Source of the DNA: Gemmatimonadota bacterium
Lineage (GTDB): Bacteria; Gemmatimonadota; Gemmatimonadetes; Gemmatimonadales; Gemmatimonadaceae
Assembly: GCA_016194585.1 (NCBI GenBank)
Contig: JACQBG010000029.1
Coordinates: 1 to 60,856, forward strand
Length of the DNA: 60,856 nt
Reading direction: 5' to 3'
Part shown: positions 43,868-51,345 of the stretch, in pieces
Layout: every line of letters starts with the position of its first letter
Position numbering within the stretch: position 1 is the first letter of the stretch
Notes under the pieces: model-generated
Seen by the model: only the letters and a program-made list of their open reading frames with translations
Database searches by the model: none
What the model was told of the DNA's origin: nothing
Program-made: the position numbers and the translations under genes

Positions 43868-44590
43868 CTAGAGCGCCGGCCACGCTCCCGACAGGCGCGC
43901 CGCCTTCGGCTCGCTGATCTCCATGGTGCCGTCGAAGGCGCTGATCTCGACCTTCACCGCCTCGCGCAGGAGTTGTGCGTCGAACGGCGGCCGGCCGGGG
44001 CCGAGTTCCTCGAGGATGGCCGCGGTGCGGAGCGCGTCGAAGGCGACGCTCGCCCCCGCCGCGGCCGCGACGAGCGCCGTCAGCTGGCCGTGGTCGACGG
44101 GGAGCACCGCGTCGAGCGCGTCGGCGAGGGCGCCGAGCGCCTGCCGCGCGTCGTCGCGCAGTTGCACGTAGCGCCGCGAGTCGACGCGGTGCTTGACGAG
44201 CAGGTCGCGTGGCGACGGGATGCGCCGGGGCCGGCGTTCCATGACGCGGTCGAGCCGCATCGCCATCTTGTCGACGGGGATCGGCTTGCGGATGAAGTCG
44301 GTGACGCCGAGCCGCAGCACGCGCTCGATGATGTCGGCGCTCGAGTCGCCGGCGCAGAAGACCACGGGCACGTCACGCAGCCACGGCAGTGGCCGGAGAT
44401 CCTCGACGAGCGCGATGCCGTTCCCGTCGGGGAGTTCGACATCGAGCACGATGAGGTCGACGGCGACGCCGCGCAGCAGCGCGGTCGCCTCGGCCAGCGT
44501 GCCGACGCGACGCGCCGGATATCGCAGCCGCCGGAAGAGCTGCGACAGCATCTCCGCCGTGACCGGATCGTCTTCGACCAACAGGATCAT
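43868..44590 (-). CDS. Response regulator, receiver domain plus unknown helical output
   Basis: A 240-residue protein. The receiver domain (residues 1-~118) has the acidic pair E6/D7-D8, phospho-acceptor D50 in LIVLDVELPDG, and the conserved lysine in FIRKPIP. At the end of the fourth strand the usual Thr/Ser is replaced (VVFCAGD), which may alter activation. The C-terminal ~115 residues are alpha-helical (RRYVQLRDDARQALGALADAL, LTALVAAAAGASVAFDALRTA) with no DNA-binding or enzymatic signature. It follows cheZ in the chemotaxis operon and could be an adaptation or flagellar regulator. Confidence 0.7.
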   Translation of the reverse strand: MILLVEDDPVTAEMLSQLFRRLRYPARRVGTLAEATALLRGVAVDLIVLDVELPDGNGIALVEDLRPLPWLRDVPVVFCAGDSSADIIERVLRLGVTDFIRKPIPVDKMAMRLDRVMERRPRRIPSPRDLLVKHRVDSRRYVQLRDDARQALGALADALDAVLPVDHGQLTALVAAAAGASVAFDALRTAAILEELGPGRPPFDAQLLREAVKVEISAFDGTMEISEPKAARLSGAWPAL

Positions 44591-44656
44591 GACCTGCTCC
44601 GAACTGCCGCGCCGCGTGCGGTCGCACCAGAGTGGAGCGCGCCGCCGTGTCGCGAG

Positions 44657-45334
44657 TTACGCCTTGGGCGTCGAGGAAAAGACCTCGTCCGCGACCGACT
44701 GGCGTTTTTCCTGGTCCTGCACCGTCGCGTGCATGTCGAACGTCGGGGCCGCGTCGTTCAGCGGCGGCAACTGGGGGAGCGCGTCGGACTTCCCGGCGCC
44801 CGGATCGAGGATCTGCATCAGCCGCAGCAGCTTCGCTTCCATGTCGAGCAGCACGTTCGACGCGTAGTTGATCTGCTGGGTGGTGATGTCCTGGAACTGC
44901 AGCGCCCCGATGATCCCGAAGATCTCGTCGCGGAGGCTGTTGCGGACGTCCTTCGACCGGCCACCGTCGCCGGTGTCGGCGTCGAGCTCGTCGATGAGCC
45001 CCTGCGCGCGGTCGAGCGCGTCGAGGATGCCGTTCGTCGCCGTCTCGGTGGCCGACGTCACTTCCTGCAGCTTCGAGTGCGTGTGCTGGATACGCTCGAC
45101 GGTGCTGTGCTCGAGCGCGCTGCGGCTCTCGCGGAGGCTCGTGATCACCTGCACGATCTCGGCGTTCGCGAGCTGCAGGATGTACGGCAACGAGGCGAGG
45201 ATGGTGCGCCCGTCGGCCGCGCCGTCGTTCGCCGCGGCGGGCTCGCCCGCCTTCAACTCGCCGAGTTCGCGGTCGACGAGGCGTAGCGTTGCCTCGCTCT
45301 CGTACAGCACCTCGGCGGCACGATTGGGTGTCAT
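44657..45334 (-). CDS. cheZ: CheZ-family chemotaxis phosphatase
   Basis: A 225-residue protein. The long helices (residues ~10-120) form the CheZ coiled-coil hairpin. The catalytic motif ALQFQDITTQQ holds D149 and Q153, which line up with D143 and Q147 of the E. coli enzyme that dephosphorylates CheY-P. After a Pro-rich linker, the C-terminal SVADEVFSS looks like the CheY-binding peptide. It is adjacent to cheY (4-bp gap), consistent with partner function. CheZ is best known from Proteobacteria, so its presence here helps define the chemotaxis type. Confidence 0.85.
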   Translation of the reverse strand: MTPNRAAEVLYESEATLRLVDRELGELKAGEPAAANDGAADGRTILASLPYILQLANAEIVQVITSLRESRSALEHSTVERIQHTHSKLQEVTSATETATNGILDALDRAQGLIDELDADTGDGGRSKDVRNSLRDEIFGIIGALQFQDITTQQINYASNVLLDMEAKLLRLMQILDPGAGKSDALPQLPPLNDAAPTFDMHATVQDQEKRQSVADEVFSSTPKA

Positions 45335-45338
45335 GGCA

Positions 45339-45713
45339 TCACCCGGCCACGTTGGCCGCGGTGAGCGCGTCGATCTTGTCCTTGAGCACCTGCGGCGTGA
45401 ACGGCTTCACGATGTAGTTGTTCACGCCCGATTCCAGCGCCGTGATGATGTCTTCCTTCAGCGAACGCGTCGTCATCATGAGGATCGGCACGGTCTTGCC
45501 GTCGTCGCGCGCCCGGATGGCGCGCGCGAAGTCCACCCCGCCGAGGTTCGGCATGTTCCAGTCGGTGATGATGAAACCGACGGAGGCGTCGAACTTCTGG
45601 AGCGCTTCCTTGCCGTCGCCGGCTTCGACGATGTCGGTGACACCGATCCGCTGCAGCGAGTTCACGACGATGCGTCGCATCGTCGCCGAGTCATCGATCA
45701 CGAGGAACTTCAT
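45339..45713 (-). CDS. cheY: CheY chemotaxis response regulator
   Basis: A 124-residue single-domain receiver. Acidic pocket D7/D8, phosphorylation site D51 in IITDWNMPNLGG, the switch Thr in MMTTRS and the lysine in VKPFTP are all present, as is the tyrosine (NNYIVKP) of the CheY output face. It carries chemoreceptor signals to the flagellar motor. It is encoded between flgM and cheZ and is presumably co-expressed from the flgM promoter. Length and motifs are canonical. Confidence 0.93.
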   Translation of the reverse strand: MKFLVIDDSATMRRIVVNSLQRIGVTDIVEAGDGKEALQKFDASVGFIITDWNMPNLGGVDFARAIRARDDGKTVPILMMTTRSLKEDIITALESGVNNYIVKPFTPQVLKDKIDALTAANVAG

Positions 45714-45744
45714 GGGCGCGTCCGGAAGGCAGAAGGTGGAAAGG

Positions 45745-46035
45745 TCAGAGGTCGCCGCTCTTCAGGATGTTCTGCGCGACCCGGTCGACGACGGCCGAGG
45801 AGTCGTACGCGCCCTGGAGGATGCGTTGACGGATGAGCGTGGTGCGTTCAGGCGTGAGCGCGCCGCCCTTCGACAGCGCGCGCCCTTCGGCCGACAGCTC
45901 GACGCTGTCCCGCCGTGGCGCGCGTGGCTGGGCCGGCGCCGCGGGAACCTGAGTACCCTGCACCGGCGCACCCGCCTCGGGGCGGACGTGGGAAACCTTC
46001 GAGGCACCGTCGAACGGCGTGGGGTTGATCTTCAT
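45745..46035 (-). CDS. flgM: Anti-sigma-28 factor FlgM
   Basis: A 96-residue protein that holds the flagellar sigma factor FliA inactive until the hook is complete. The N-terminus is short, charged and disordered with a typical MKINPTPFDG; the C-terminal part RDSVELSAEGRALSK and RTTLIRQRILQGAYDSSAV is the conserved sigma-binding region. ATG 46035 has a strong AGGAGGA five bases upstream, and a sigma-28 promoter precedes it, giving the usual feedback loop. It heads the flgM-cheY-cheZ-response-regulator operon. Confidence 0.93.
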   Translation of the reverse strand: MKINPTPFDGASKVSHVRPEAGAPVQGTQVPAAPAQPRAPRRDSVELSAEGRALSKGGALTPERTTLIRQRILQGAYDSSAVVDRVAQNILKSGDL

Positions 46036-46056
46036 CGTGTTCCTCCTGGGAGGTCA

Positions 46057-46083
46057 GTATCGGCGCGCGCCGGATGAACTTGA
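46057..46083 (-). promoter_or_regulatory. Sigma-28 (FliA) promoter of flgM
   Basis: On the minus strand TCAAGTTC-N11-GCCGATAC matches the flagellar sigma-28 consensus TAAAGTTT-N11-GCCGATAA at 6/8 and 7/8 positions with exact spacing. A start near 46050 leaves just the AGGAGGA ribosome site before the flgM ATG. The same CCGATAC core appears before fliC and fliS. Confidence 0.78.
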
Positions 46084-46090
46084 ACCGGCG

Positions 46091-46387
46091 TCAGCGGACG
46101 ATGTCGAGATGATGGGGTGTGATGGACGCGATGCGCGCGTCCGGCGCGGCGTCGAGCACGGGACGCGCCGGCGTCAGCGCCGACACGGCCTCGGCGTGCA
46201 ACCGGCCCAGCTGCTCGCGCGTCGACCGCGCGGCATGGCGCACCCGATCGACGTCCATCGCCGCCTTCGCGATGAAATCGTCGATGCGGCGCGGTTCGCT
46301 CGGCTCCTCGTCCGCCGCCATCTCCAGCGTCGAACGGACGAGACCGGGCCACCGCGCCGACGGCGCGCCCTGCCGTACGGAAGCCAT
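46091..46387 (-). CDS. Unknown small protein in the flgM operon
   Basis: A 98-residue protein with a mostly helical, charged composition (RIDDFIAKAAMDVDRVRHAAR, REQLGRLHAEAVSALTP) and a C-terminal DARIASITPHHLDIVR. No known family was recognised. Its position between flgM and flgL is where many genomes carry flgN or flgK, so a hook-filament junction chaperone is possible, but the sequence does not show FlgN motifs. ATG 46387 shares a base with the upstream stop (TGATG). Confidence 0.55.
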   Translation of the reverse strand: MASVRQGAPSARWPGLVRSTLEMAADEEPSEPRRIDDFIAKAAMDVDRVRHAARSTREQLGRLHAEAVSALTPARPVLDAAPDARIASITPHHLDIVR

Positions 46388-46605
46388 CAGTCACACACCC
46401 TCGGCGGCCTCGCCGCCATCAAGTACTCCGACGCCACCGCCTCGACATGGTCGAGGTGCGAGCACTCCTGACGCACGCGCGCGCCCGCCGTGTCGAGCCG
46501 CGCGTGCAAGGCGTCGGCGAACACGGGGCGGGACTTCGCGGTGCTCGAGCCGGACCCCCCGGCGGACGCCGGGTCGCCCGGCACGTGCTGCTCACGCCGG
46601 TTCAT
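46387..46605 (-). CDS. Unknown small protein, first gene upstream of flgM
   Basis: A 72-residue protein, hydrophilic, with a Ser/Gly-rich N-terminus and a helix around VFADALHARLDTAGARVRQE that includes a cysteine and two histidines (CSHLDHVEAV). No domain recognised. ATG 46605 is supported by AGGAA five bases upstream; an in-frame GTG at 46608 is the alternative. It precedes the 98-residue gene with a TGATG overlap, so both are probably co-expressed, and it diverges from flgL. It could be a small flagellar regulator or chaperone. Confidence 0.45.
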   Translation of the reverse strand: MNRREQHVPGDPASAGGSGSSTAKSRPVFADALHARLDTAGARVRQECSHLDHVEAVASEYLMAARPPRVCD

Positions 46606-46705
46606 CACATTCCTATCATCGGCACCCTCCCCCGATTTCTTGAGCCCGGACCCGGGGGTCCTCTAATAGGAAGGGGCAGGCGCCCGGCATGGCCCCGCCC
46701 CCGGA

Positions 46706-46721
46706 TGGCACGCTTTCTGCG
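46706..46721 (+). promoter_or_regulatory. Sigma-54 (RpoN) promoter of flgL-fliW
   Basis: TGGCACGCTTTCTGCG has the invariant GG and GC spaced by 10 bases as in -24/-12 promoters. A start near 46732 leaves a leader of 34 bases before the flgL ATG. An inverted repeat GGACCC-N2-GGGTCC lies at 46648-46661 (about -84 to -71) and could be an activator site. Confidence 0.75.
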
Positions 46722-46765
46722 ACACCTCTCCGCGAACGCCACCGCCGCCCACGGAGAGGTACGGA

Positions 46766-47668
46766 ATGCGCATCACCAACAACCTGGCCACCCAGCTCGC
46801 GATCACGAACTTCTCGACCGTCCGCGAGCAGCTCGACGCGGCCCAGACGCAGGTCACCACGGGGCACAAGTTCGAGCAGGCGTCGCAGGACCCCACCGCC
46901 GCTGTGGGCGTCATGCAGGACGAGAGCCAGCTCTCCGCCCTCGGCCAGTACCAGCGCAACGTCGGCACGGCGAGCGCCCGCGTGAACCTCGAATCGGGCG
47001 TGCTGAACCAGATCAACGACCTGCTCACCCGCGCCAAGGAGCTGGCGATCGCCCAGGCCACCGGCACGGCGACGGCGGCCACGCGGCAATCGACCCTCCC
47101 CGAGGTCAACCAGCTCCTCGCGCAGGCCGTGCAGCTCTCGAACACCAAGGACGGCAGCGAGTACCTGTTCGGCGGCACCAACTCGACCAACGTCCCCTAC
47201 ACGGTGCAGACGACGGGCCAGAGTTACACCTTCTCGGTCGCGACGCCACCGCCCAGCGGACCGCGGCAGCTCGAGATCTCGGCCGGACAGCGCATCGTGG
47301 CCGGGCACGACGGCACGCAGGTGTTCGGCGACGCCACGTCGGGCACCCTCAAGACGCTGCAGGACCTCGCCGGCGCGCTCCAGTCGGGCGACCAGACGCA
47401 GGTCACCAACACGCTCTCGTCGATCGACACCGCCATCCAGAACACCCAGTCGCTCATCGGCGACGCCGGGGCGCGCGCCAACACGCTCGACATCACCAAG
47501 GCGAACATCACGGCGCTCAACAACCAGGTGACGCAATTCAAGTCCGACCTGCAAGACGTCGATGTTGAGACGGCGATGACCAACCTCGTCAGCAGGCAGA
47601 CCGCCTATCAGGCGGCGATGGCAGCGACCTCGCGCGTGCTCAGTCTCTCCCTCACGAGCTACCTGTGA
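46766..47668 (+). CDS. flgL: Flagellar hook-associated protein FlgL (HAP3)
   Basis: A 300-residue junction protein between hook and filament. The flagellin-type N-terminus MRITNNLATQLAITNFSTVR and QVTTGHKFEQASQDPTAAVGV, and the C-terminus QDVDVETAMTNLVSRQTAYQ, are the conserved coiled-coil ends needed for export and assembly; the middle (GGTNSTNVPYTVQTTG) is variable. It has a good GGAGAGG ribosome site. Its stop and the fliW start overlap (TGATG). flgK, its usual partner, is not in this window. Confidence 0.92.
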   Translation: MRITNNLATQLAITNFSTVREQLDAAQTQVTTGHKFEQASQDPTAAVGVMQDESQLSALGQYQRNVGTASARVNLESGVLNQINDLLTRAKELAIAQATGTATAATRQSTLPEVNQLLAQAVQLSNTKDGSEYLFGGTNSTNVPYTVQTTGQSYTFSVATPPPSGPRQLEISAGQRIVAGHDGTQVFGDATSGTLKTLQDLAGALQSGDQTQVTNTLSSIDTAIQNTQSLIGDAGARANTLDITKANITALNNQVTQFKSDLQDVDVETAMTNLVSRQTAYQAAMAATSRVLSLSLTSYL

Positions 47669-48135
47669 TGACCGCCCCCCTGCTCGCGGTTCCCGTCGCC
47701 GGCGCACGCCGCACCATCCCCACCGAACTCTTCGGCCCGCTCGACATCGCCGAGGAGCACATCATCGAATTCAGCGAGGGGATCCTCGGATTCCCGGCGT
47801 GCCACGGCTGGGTGCTCATCGACGGGGCGAAGCCGGGCACGGCGTGGCTCCAATCGGTGGAGTACTCGGCGCTCGTCTTCCTGCTCGCCGATCCGTTCGT
47901 GTTCTTCGAGGGCTTCACTGCCGAACTCTCGCCGACGGAGTTGCGCCGCCTCGATGCGCGCGAGCCGGGGCAGCTCGCCGTCTTCGCCATCGTGACGCTG
48001 CCGGAGAGGCGGAGCGGCGATGCGACGGCGAACCTCCAGGGGCCGATCATCATCAACGTGCACTCGCGCCGCGGTGCCCAAGTCGTGCTCGGCGAGTCGT
48101 CGTGGAGCGTGCGGCAGCCGATCTCCTTCGGCTGA
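47668..48135 (+). CDS. fliW: Flagellar assembly factor FliW
   Basis: A 155-residue beta-rich protein that binds flagellin and, in many bacteria, CsrA, so linking filament assembly to flagellin translation. Typical segments are GPLDIAEEHIIEFSEGILGFP, SVEYSALVFLLADPFVFF and RSGDATANLQGPIIINVHSRRG, ending with ESSWSVRQPIS. ATG 47668 overlaps the flgL stop. Unlike many FliW loci there is no csrA gene directly downstream. A hairpin at 48143 probably ends this transcript. Confidence 0.92.
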   Translation: MTAPLLAVPVAGARRTIPTELFGPLDIAEEHIIEFSEGILGFPACHGWVLIDGAKPGTAWLQSVEYSALVFLLADPFVFFEGFTAELSPTELRRLDAREPGQLAVFAIVTLPERRSGDATANLQGPIIINVHSRRGAQVVLGESSWSVRQPISFG

Positions 48136-48142
48136 ACCGCGC

Positions 48143-48167
48143 CCGACCGTAAAGGGAAACCGGTCGG
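48143..48167 (+). terminator. Hairpin after fliW
   Basis: CCGACCG (48143-48149) is complementary to CGGTCGG (48161-48167) around an 11-base loop, 8 bp after the fliW stop. It overlaps a second small dyad GGCAG-TTT-CTGCC. No T tract follows, so it may only attenuate. Confidence 0.45.
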
Positions 48168-48221
48168 CAGTTTCTGCCCGGTCACCCGGCCGATCGTTCC
48201 AGGCGGACCACAACTGACAGT

Positions 48222-48238
48222 CTAAGTCGTTATCCGAC
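48222..48238 (+). promoter_or_regulatory. Shared motif upstream of sigma-54 promoter (copy 1)
   Basis: CTAAGTCGTTATCCGAC lies 13 bp upstream of the -24 element and matches 15 of 17 bases with copy 2 at 59862. It contains TCGT-N6-ACGA symmetry when two more bases are included. It may bind the sigma-54 activator. The role is inferred from conservation and position. Confidence 0.5.
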
Positions 48239-48239
48239 G

Positions 48240-48268
48240 ATGCATTCCGTGTGGCACACGGGATGCAT
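48240..48268. repeat. 29-bp inverted repeat containing the sigma-54 promoter
   Basis: Arms ATGCATTCCGTGT (48240-48252) and ACACGGGATGCAT (48256-48268) pair at 12 of 13 positions around three bases. The -24 GG and -12 GC lie inside it. An adjoining dyad GATGCA-N3-TGCATC spans 48262-48276. It could be an operator, or a hairpin for transcripts coming from fliW. Confidence 0.6.
48252..48267 (+). promoter_or_regulatory. Sigma-54 promoter of the TPR-glycosyltransferase gene
   Basis: TGGCACACGGGATGCA fits the -24/-12 consensus TGGCAC-N5-TTGCA with one mismatch, GG and GC separated by 10 bases. A start near 48278 leaves about 62 bases of leader before the ATG at 48340. Confidence 0.7.
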
Positions 48269-48339
48269 TGTGCATCTATAGAAGTTGGTCTGCCACGAGT
48301 CGTGGCGGCCCCGAAAATTCACCGCCTTCGGTCCCACCC

Positions 48340-51300
48340 ATGACGTCACCCTCCCAGAACGGCCAGCTCCTCAGCCAGGCGAAGGAGCGGTTCGACGCCG
48401 CGGTCCGCCTGCACCTGCAGGGCGACATCGCGGGCGCGCGTCGCGCGTACGAGACCGTCGTCGATGCGCTGCCGTCGTTCGCCGAGGCGCGCAACAACCT
48501 GGCGGCGCTCCTCGCGCAGTCGAGGGAGTTCGACGCCGCCATCGCGCATCTGCGCGAAGCGACGCGAGCGCAGCCGGCGTATGCCGACGCGTGGCACAAC
48601 CTGGGGTTGGCGCTCGCGCAGCGCGGCCGCCCGGCGGATGCGGTCGCGCCGCTGCGCACGGCCGTGGAGCTGCAGCCCGATCGCGCCGCGTGGTGGGGTG
48701 ACCTCGGCAATGCGCTCGTCGAAGACCTGCGTCACGAGGAGGCGCTCGACGCGTACACGCGCGCCGAAGGATTGGCGCCGGGCGACGTGATGGCGGTGTC
48801 GAATCGCGCGATCGCGCTGCGCGGCCTGCGCCGGCTGCCGGAGGCCGGCGAGGCGTGCCGGCGCGCGCTCGCCATCGATCCCGGCCATCTCGAGACCCTG
48901 AACAACTTCGGCGTCATCCTCAAGGAGATGCGCGCCTTCGACGACGCGGAACGCCTGTATGGAGCGGCGCTCGCGCGGCACCCGCACGCGATGACGCTGC
49001 AGGTGAACCAGGCGGTGCTCCTCATGGAGATGGGGCGGCACGACGAGGCCGAGTCGATCGCGCGCCTCCTCACGGAACGGCATCCCGAGGCGGTGGAGCC
49101 GTGGAACGTGCTCGGCCACTGCGCGCACGAGCGCGGCGATTGGGCGACGGCCGAGCGCTGCGAGCGGCGCGCGCTCGCGCTCGACCCCGACGACCGCAAC
49201 GCCAATTGGAACCGGGCGATCCACACGTTGCTGCGGGGCGACCTCGCCGACGGGTTCCGCCTGTTCGAGTGTCGCAAGCGGCTCCTCTCCGTCGTCTTCA
49301 CGCGCCGGCAGTTCGCGGCGCCCGAGTGGGACGGCTCGCCGCTCGCCGGGCGAACGATCTTCGTGCACGCCGAGCAGGGGCTGGGCGACGGTTTCCAGTT
49401 CGTCCGTTACGCCGCGACGTTGAAGGCGCGCGGCGCGGCGCGGGTGATGGTGGAAGCGTCGCCGTCGGCGGAAGAGGTGATGCGCACCGCTCCCGGCGTC
49501 GACGACGTGGTGCTGCCGGGCAATCCGCTTCCCGCGTTCGACGTGCACGCGTCGCTGATGAGCCTTCCGTACCTGTGCGGCACGGCGGTGGTGGACGACA
49601 TCCCGAACGCGGTCCCCTACCTTCGGGCGCCGGCGCGTGCGATCGCGCGGACGATCGCGGATCGGGGCGAGGGGCTCCGCGTCGGCATCGTGTGGGCCGG
49701 GAATCCGATGCACCAGCGCGACCGCGTGCGGTCGATGGCGCTGTCGCAGCTCGAACCGCTGCTGGCGGCCCGCGGCGTGACGTTCTTCTCGTTGCAGAAG
49801 GGGGACGCCGCGACGCAGCTCGCCGATCCACGCTTCGCGCACGTGGTGGACCTGGCCCCGGCACTCACCGACCTCGGCGATGCGGCGGCGGCGATCGCGG
49901 CGCTCGATCTCGTGATCACGGTCGACACCGCGATCGCGCACCTCGCCGGTGCGCTCGGGAAGCCCGTGTGGACGTTGCTGCCGCTCGTCCCCGACTGGCG
50001 TTGGATGCGCGACGGGGAGACGTCGCCCTGGTATCCCTCGATGCGACTGTTCCGTCAGCGTGAGCGGAACGCGTGGGGGCCGGTCGTCGGCGAGGTGATC
50101 CAGTCGCTCGCTTCGTTCCGCGCCGAGGCGGCGCCGCAGCCGGCGAGCGCGCACGCGGTGCCATCACCGGCGCCCGGCGCGAACGCGGCGGAGCAGACCG
50201 GCGACCGGCGCCGGATCGTGGAGATCGAATGGCAGGCCGGGCTGACGTCGGGGTGGGGCACGTACGGGCTGCACCTGGCGCTCGCGCTGCACCGCTCCGA
50301 TCGCGCCGAGCCGGTGTTGCTCGAGGCGCCGGTGCTCGCCGGGCTCAACCCGCTCGTCGAGCGCCGCCTGCGCAAGACGCTGCGACTCACGCCGGCGGCG
50401 CGCGTCCCGTCGGCGATCAGGCTCACGGGGATGGGCAACTACCTCGAGCGCCGCTCGTCGGCGGAGCTCCCGCGCGACCGGCGCAACGTGGGCGTGATCT
50501 TCTTCGAGGACGCGCTCCTCGACGCGACGGCCGTGCTGCGCGCCCGCGAGTACGAGCTCATCGTCGCCGGTTGCACGTGGGGCGCCGAGATGCTCAAGGC
50601 CTATTCCATCGAGAACGTCGCGATGGTGCTGCAGGGCGTCGATCCCTCGCTCTTCCATCCCGCGCCGCGCAGCGGCGCGTTCGGCGACCGCTTCCACGTG
50701 TTCTCGGGGGGGAAGCTCGAGTTCCGGAAGGGGCAGGACATCGTGGTGGAGGCATTCAAGCGGTTCCACGCGACGCACCCCGACGCGGTGCTCGTCACGG
50801 CGTGGCACAACCACTGGCCGGCGACGATGAAGGGCATCGACGCCGCGGGCTGGGTGCACGGCGTGCCCGAAGTGAACGGCCGGCAGTGCGCGGTCGCGCC
50901 ATGGCTCGTCGCCAACGGCGTGGCCGCCGACGCGGTGATCGACCTGGGCGTGCTGCCGCAGCCGCAGATGGCGCAGGTGCTGCGCGAGATGGACGTCGCG
51001 GTGTTCACGAACCGGTGCGAGGGAGGCACCAACCTCGTGGCCATGGAGGCGATGGCGTGCGCGATCCCGACGATCGTGTCGGCGAACACGGGACACCTGA
51101 ATCTCATCGGCGCCGACACCTGCTTCCCGCTCGAGCGACAGCCGTCGGTGACCGCGACGAGCGGACAATATCGGAGCACGTACTGCTGGGGGGAGAGCGA
51201 TCCCGACGAGGTCGTGGCGCACCTCGAGCGCGTGTATGACGACCGTGCCGAGGCGCGGCGTCGTGGCGAGCAGGGTGCACGGCTGATGGCGCAACTGCCG

Positions 51301-51345
51301 TGGGAGCGTCAGGCGGCGGAGCTGCTGCGCGTGGTGGGCGCGTGA
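48340..51345 (+). CDS. TPR + GT9/FlbA-like + GT4 glycosyltransferase, likely flagellin-modifying
   Basis: A 1,001-residue three-part protein. Residues ~10-310 are about eight TPR helices (FAEARNNLAALLAQSREFDAAI, ADAWHNLGLALAQRG). Residues ~330-590 form a GT-B half like heptosyltransferase/FlbA proteins (FVHAEQGLGDGFQFVRYA, VGIVWAGNPMHQRDRVRSM, DTAIAHLAGALGKPVW). Residues ~620-1001 are a GT4 enzyme (FSGGKLEFRKGQDIV, RCEGGTNLVAMEAMACA). FlbA-like TPR transferases are linked to flagellin modification in Caulobacter. The sigma-54 promoter and the position before fliC support flagellin glycosylation here; TPRs would bind flagellin or its chaperone. ATG 48340 is chosen because the frame's earlier codons are inside the promoter. 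Confidence 0.8.
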   Translation: MTSPSQNGQLLSQAKERFDAAVRLHLQGDIAGARRAYETVVDALPSFAEARNNLAALLAQSREFDAAIAHLREATRAQPAYADAWHNLGLALAQRGRPADAVAPLRTAVELQPDRAAWWGDLGNALVEDLRHEEALDAYTRAEGLAPGDVMAVSNRAIALRGLRRLPEAGEACRRALAIDPGHLETLNNFGVILKEMRAFDDAERLYGAALARHPHAMTLQVNQAVLLMEMGRHDEAESIARLLTERHPEAVEPWNVLGHCAHERGDWATAERCERRALALDPDDRNANWNRAIHTLLRGDLADGFRLFECRKRLLSVVFTRRQFAAPEWDGSPLAGRTIFVHAEQGLGDGFQFVRYAATLKARGAARVMVEASPSAEEVMRTAPGVDDVVLPGNPLPAFDVHASLMSLPYLCGTAVVDDIPNAVPYLRAPARAIARTIADRGEGLRVGIVWAGNPMHQRDRVRSMALSQLEPLLAARGVTFFSLQKGDAATQLADPRFAHVVDLAPALTDLGDAAAAIAALDLVITVDTAIAHLAGALGKPVWTLLPLVPDWRWMRDGETSPWYPSMRLFRQRERNAWGPVVGEVIQSLASFRAEAAPQPASAHAVPSPAPGANAAEQTGDRRRIVEIEWQAGLTSGWGTYGLHLALALHRSDRAEPVLLEAPVLAGLNPLVERRLRKTLRLTPAARVPSAIRLTGMGNYLERRSSAELPRDRRNVGVIFFEDALLDATAVLRAREYELIVAGCTWGAEMLKAYSIENVAMVLQGVDPSLFHPAPRSGAFGDRFHVFSGGKLEFRKGQDIVVEAFKRFHATHPDAVLVTAWHNHWPATMKGIDAAGWVHGVPEVNGRQCAVAPWLVANGVAADAVIDLGVLPQPQMAQVLREMDVAVFTNRCEGGTNLVAMEAMACAIPTIVSANTGHLNLIGADTCFPLERQPSVTATSGQYRSTYCWGESDPDEVVAHLERVYDDRAEARRRGEQGARLMAQLPWERQAAELLRVVGA

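Noticed and set aside
46616-46643. Sigma-28-like TCAAG and GCCGATGA on the minus strand before the 72-residue gene
   Set aside because: The spacing is one base too long and the start site would fall at or after the ribosome binding site, giving a nearly leaderless message. The flgM promoter 500 bp downstream is far better.
48166-48178. GGCAG-TTT-CTGCC as an activator site shared with 59792
   Set aside because: The copy at 59792 is the core of an intrinsic terminator with a T-rich tail, and the copy at 48166 overlaps a hairpin after fliW, so termination explains both better than activator binding.
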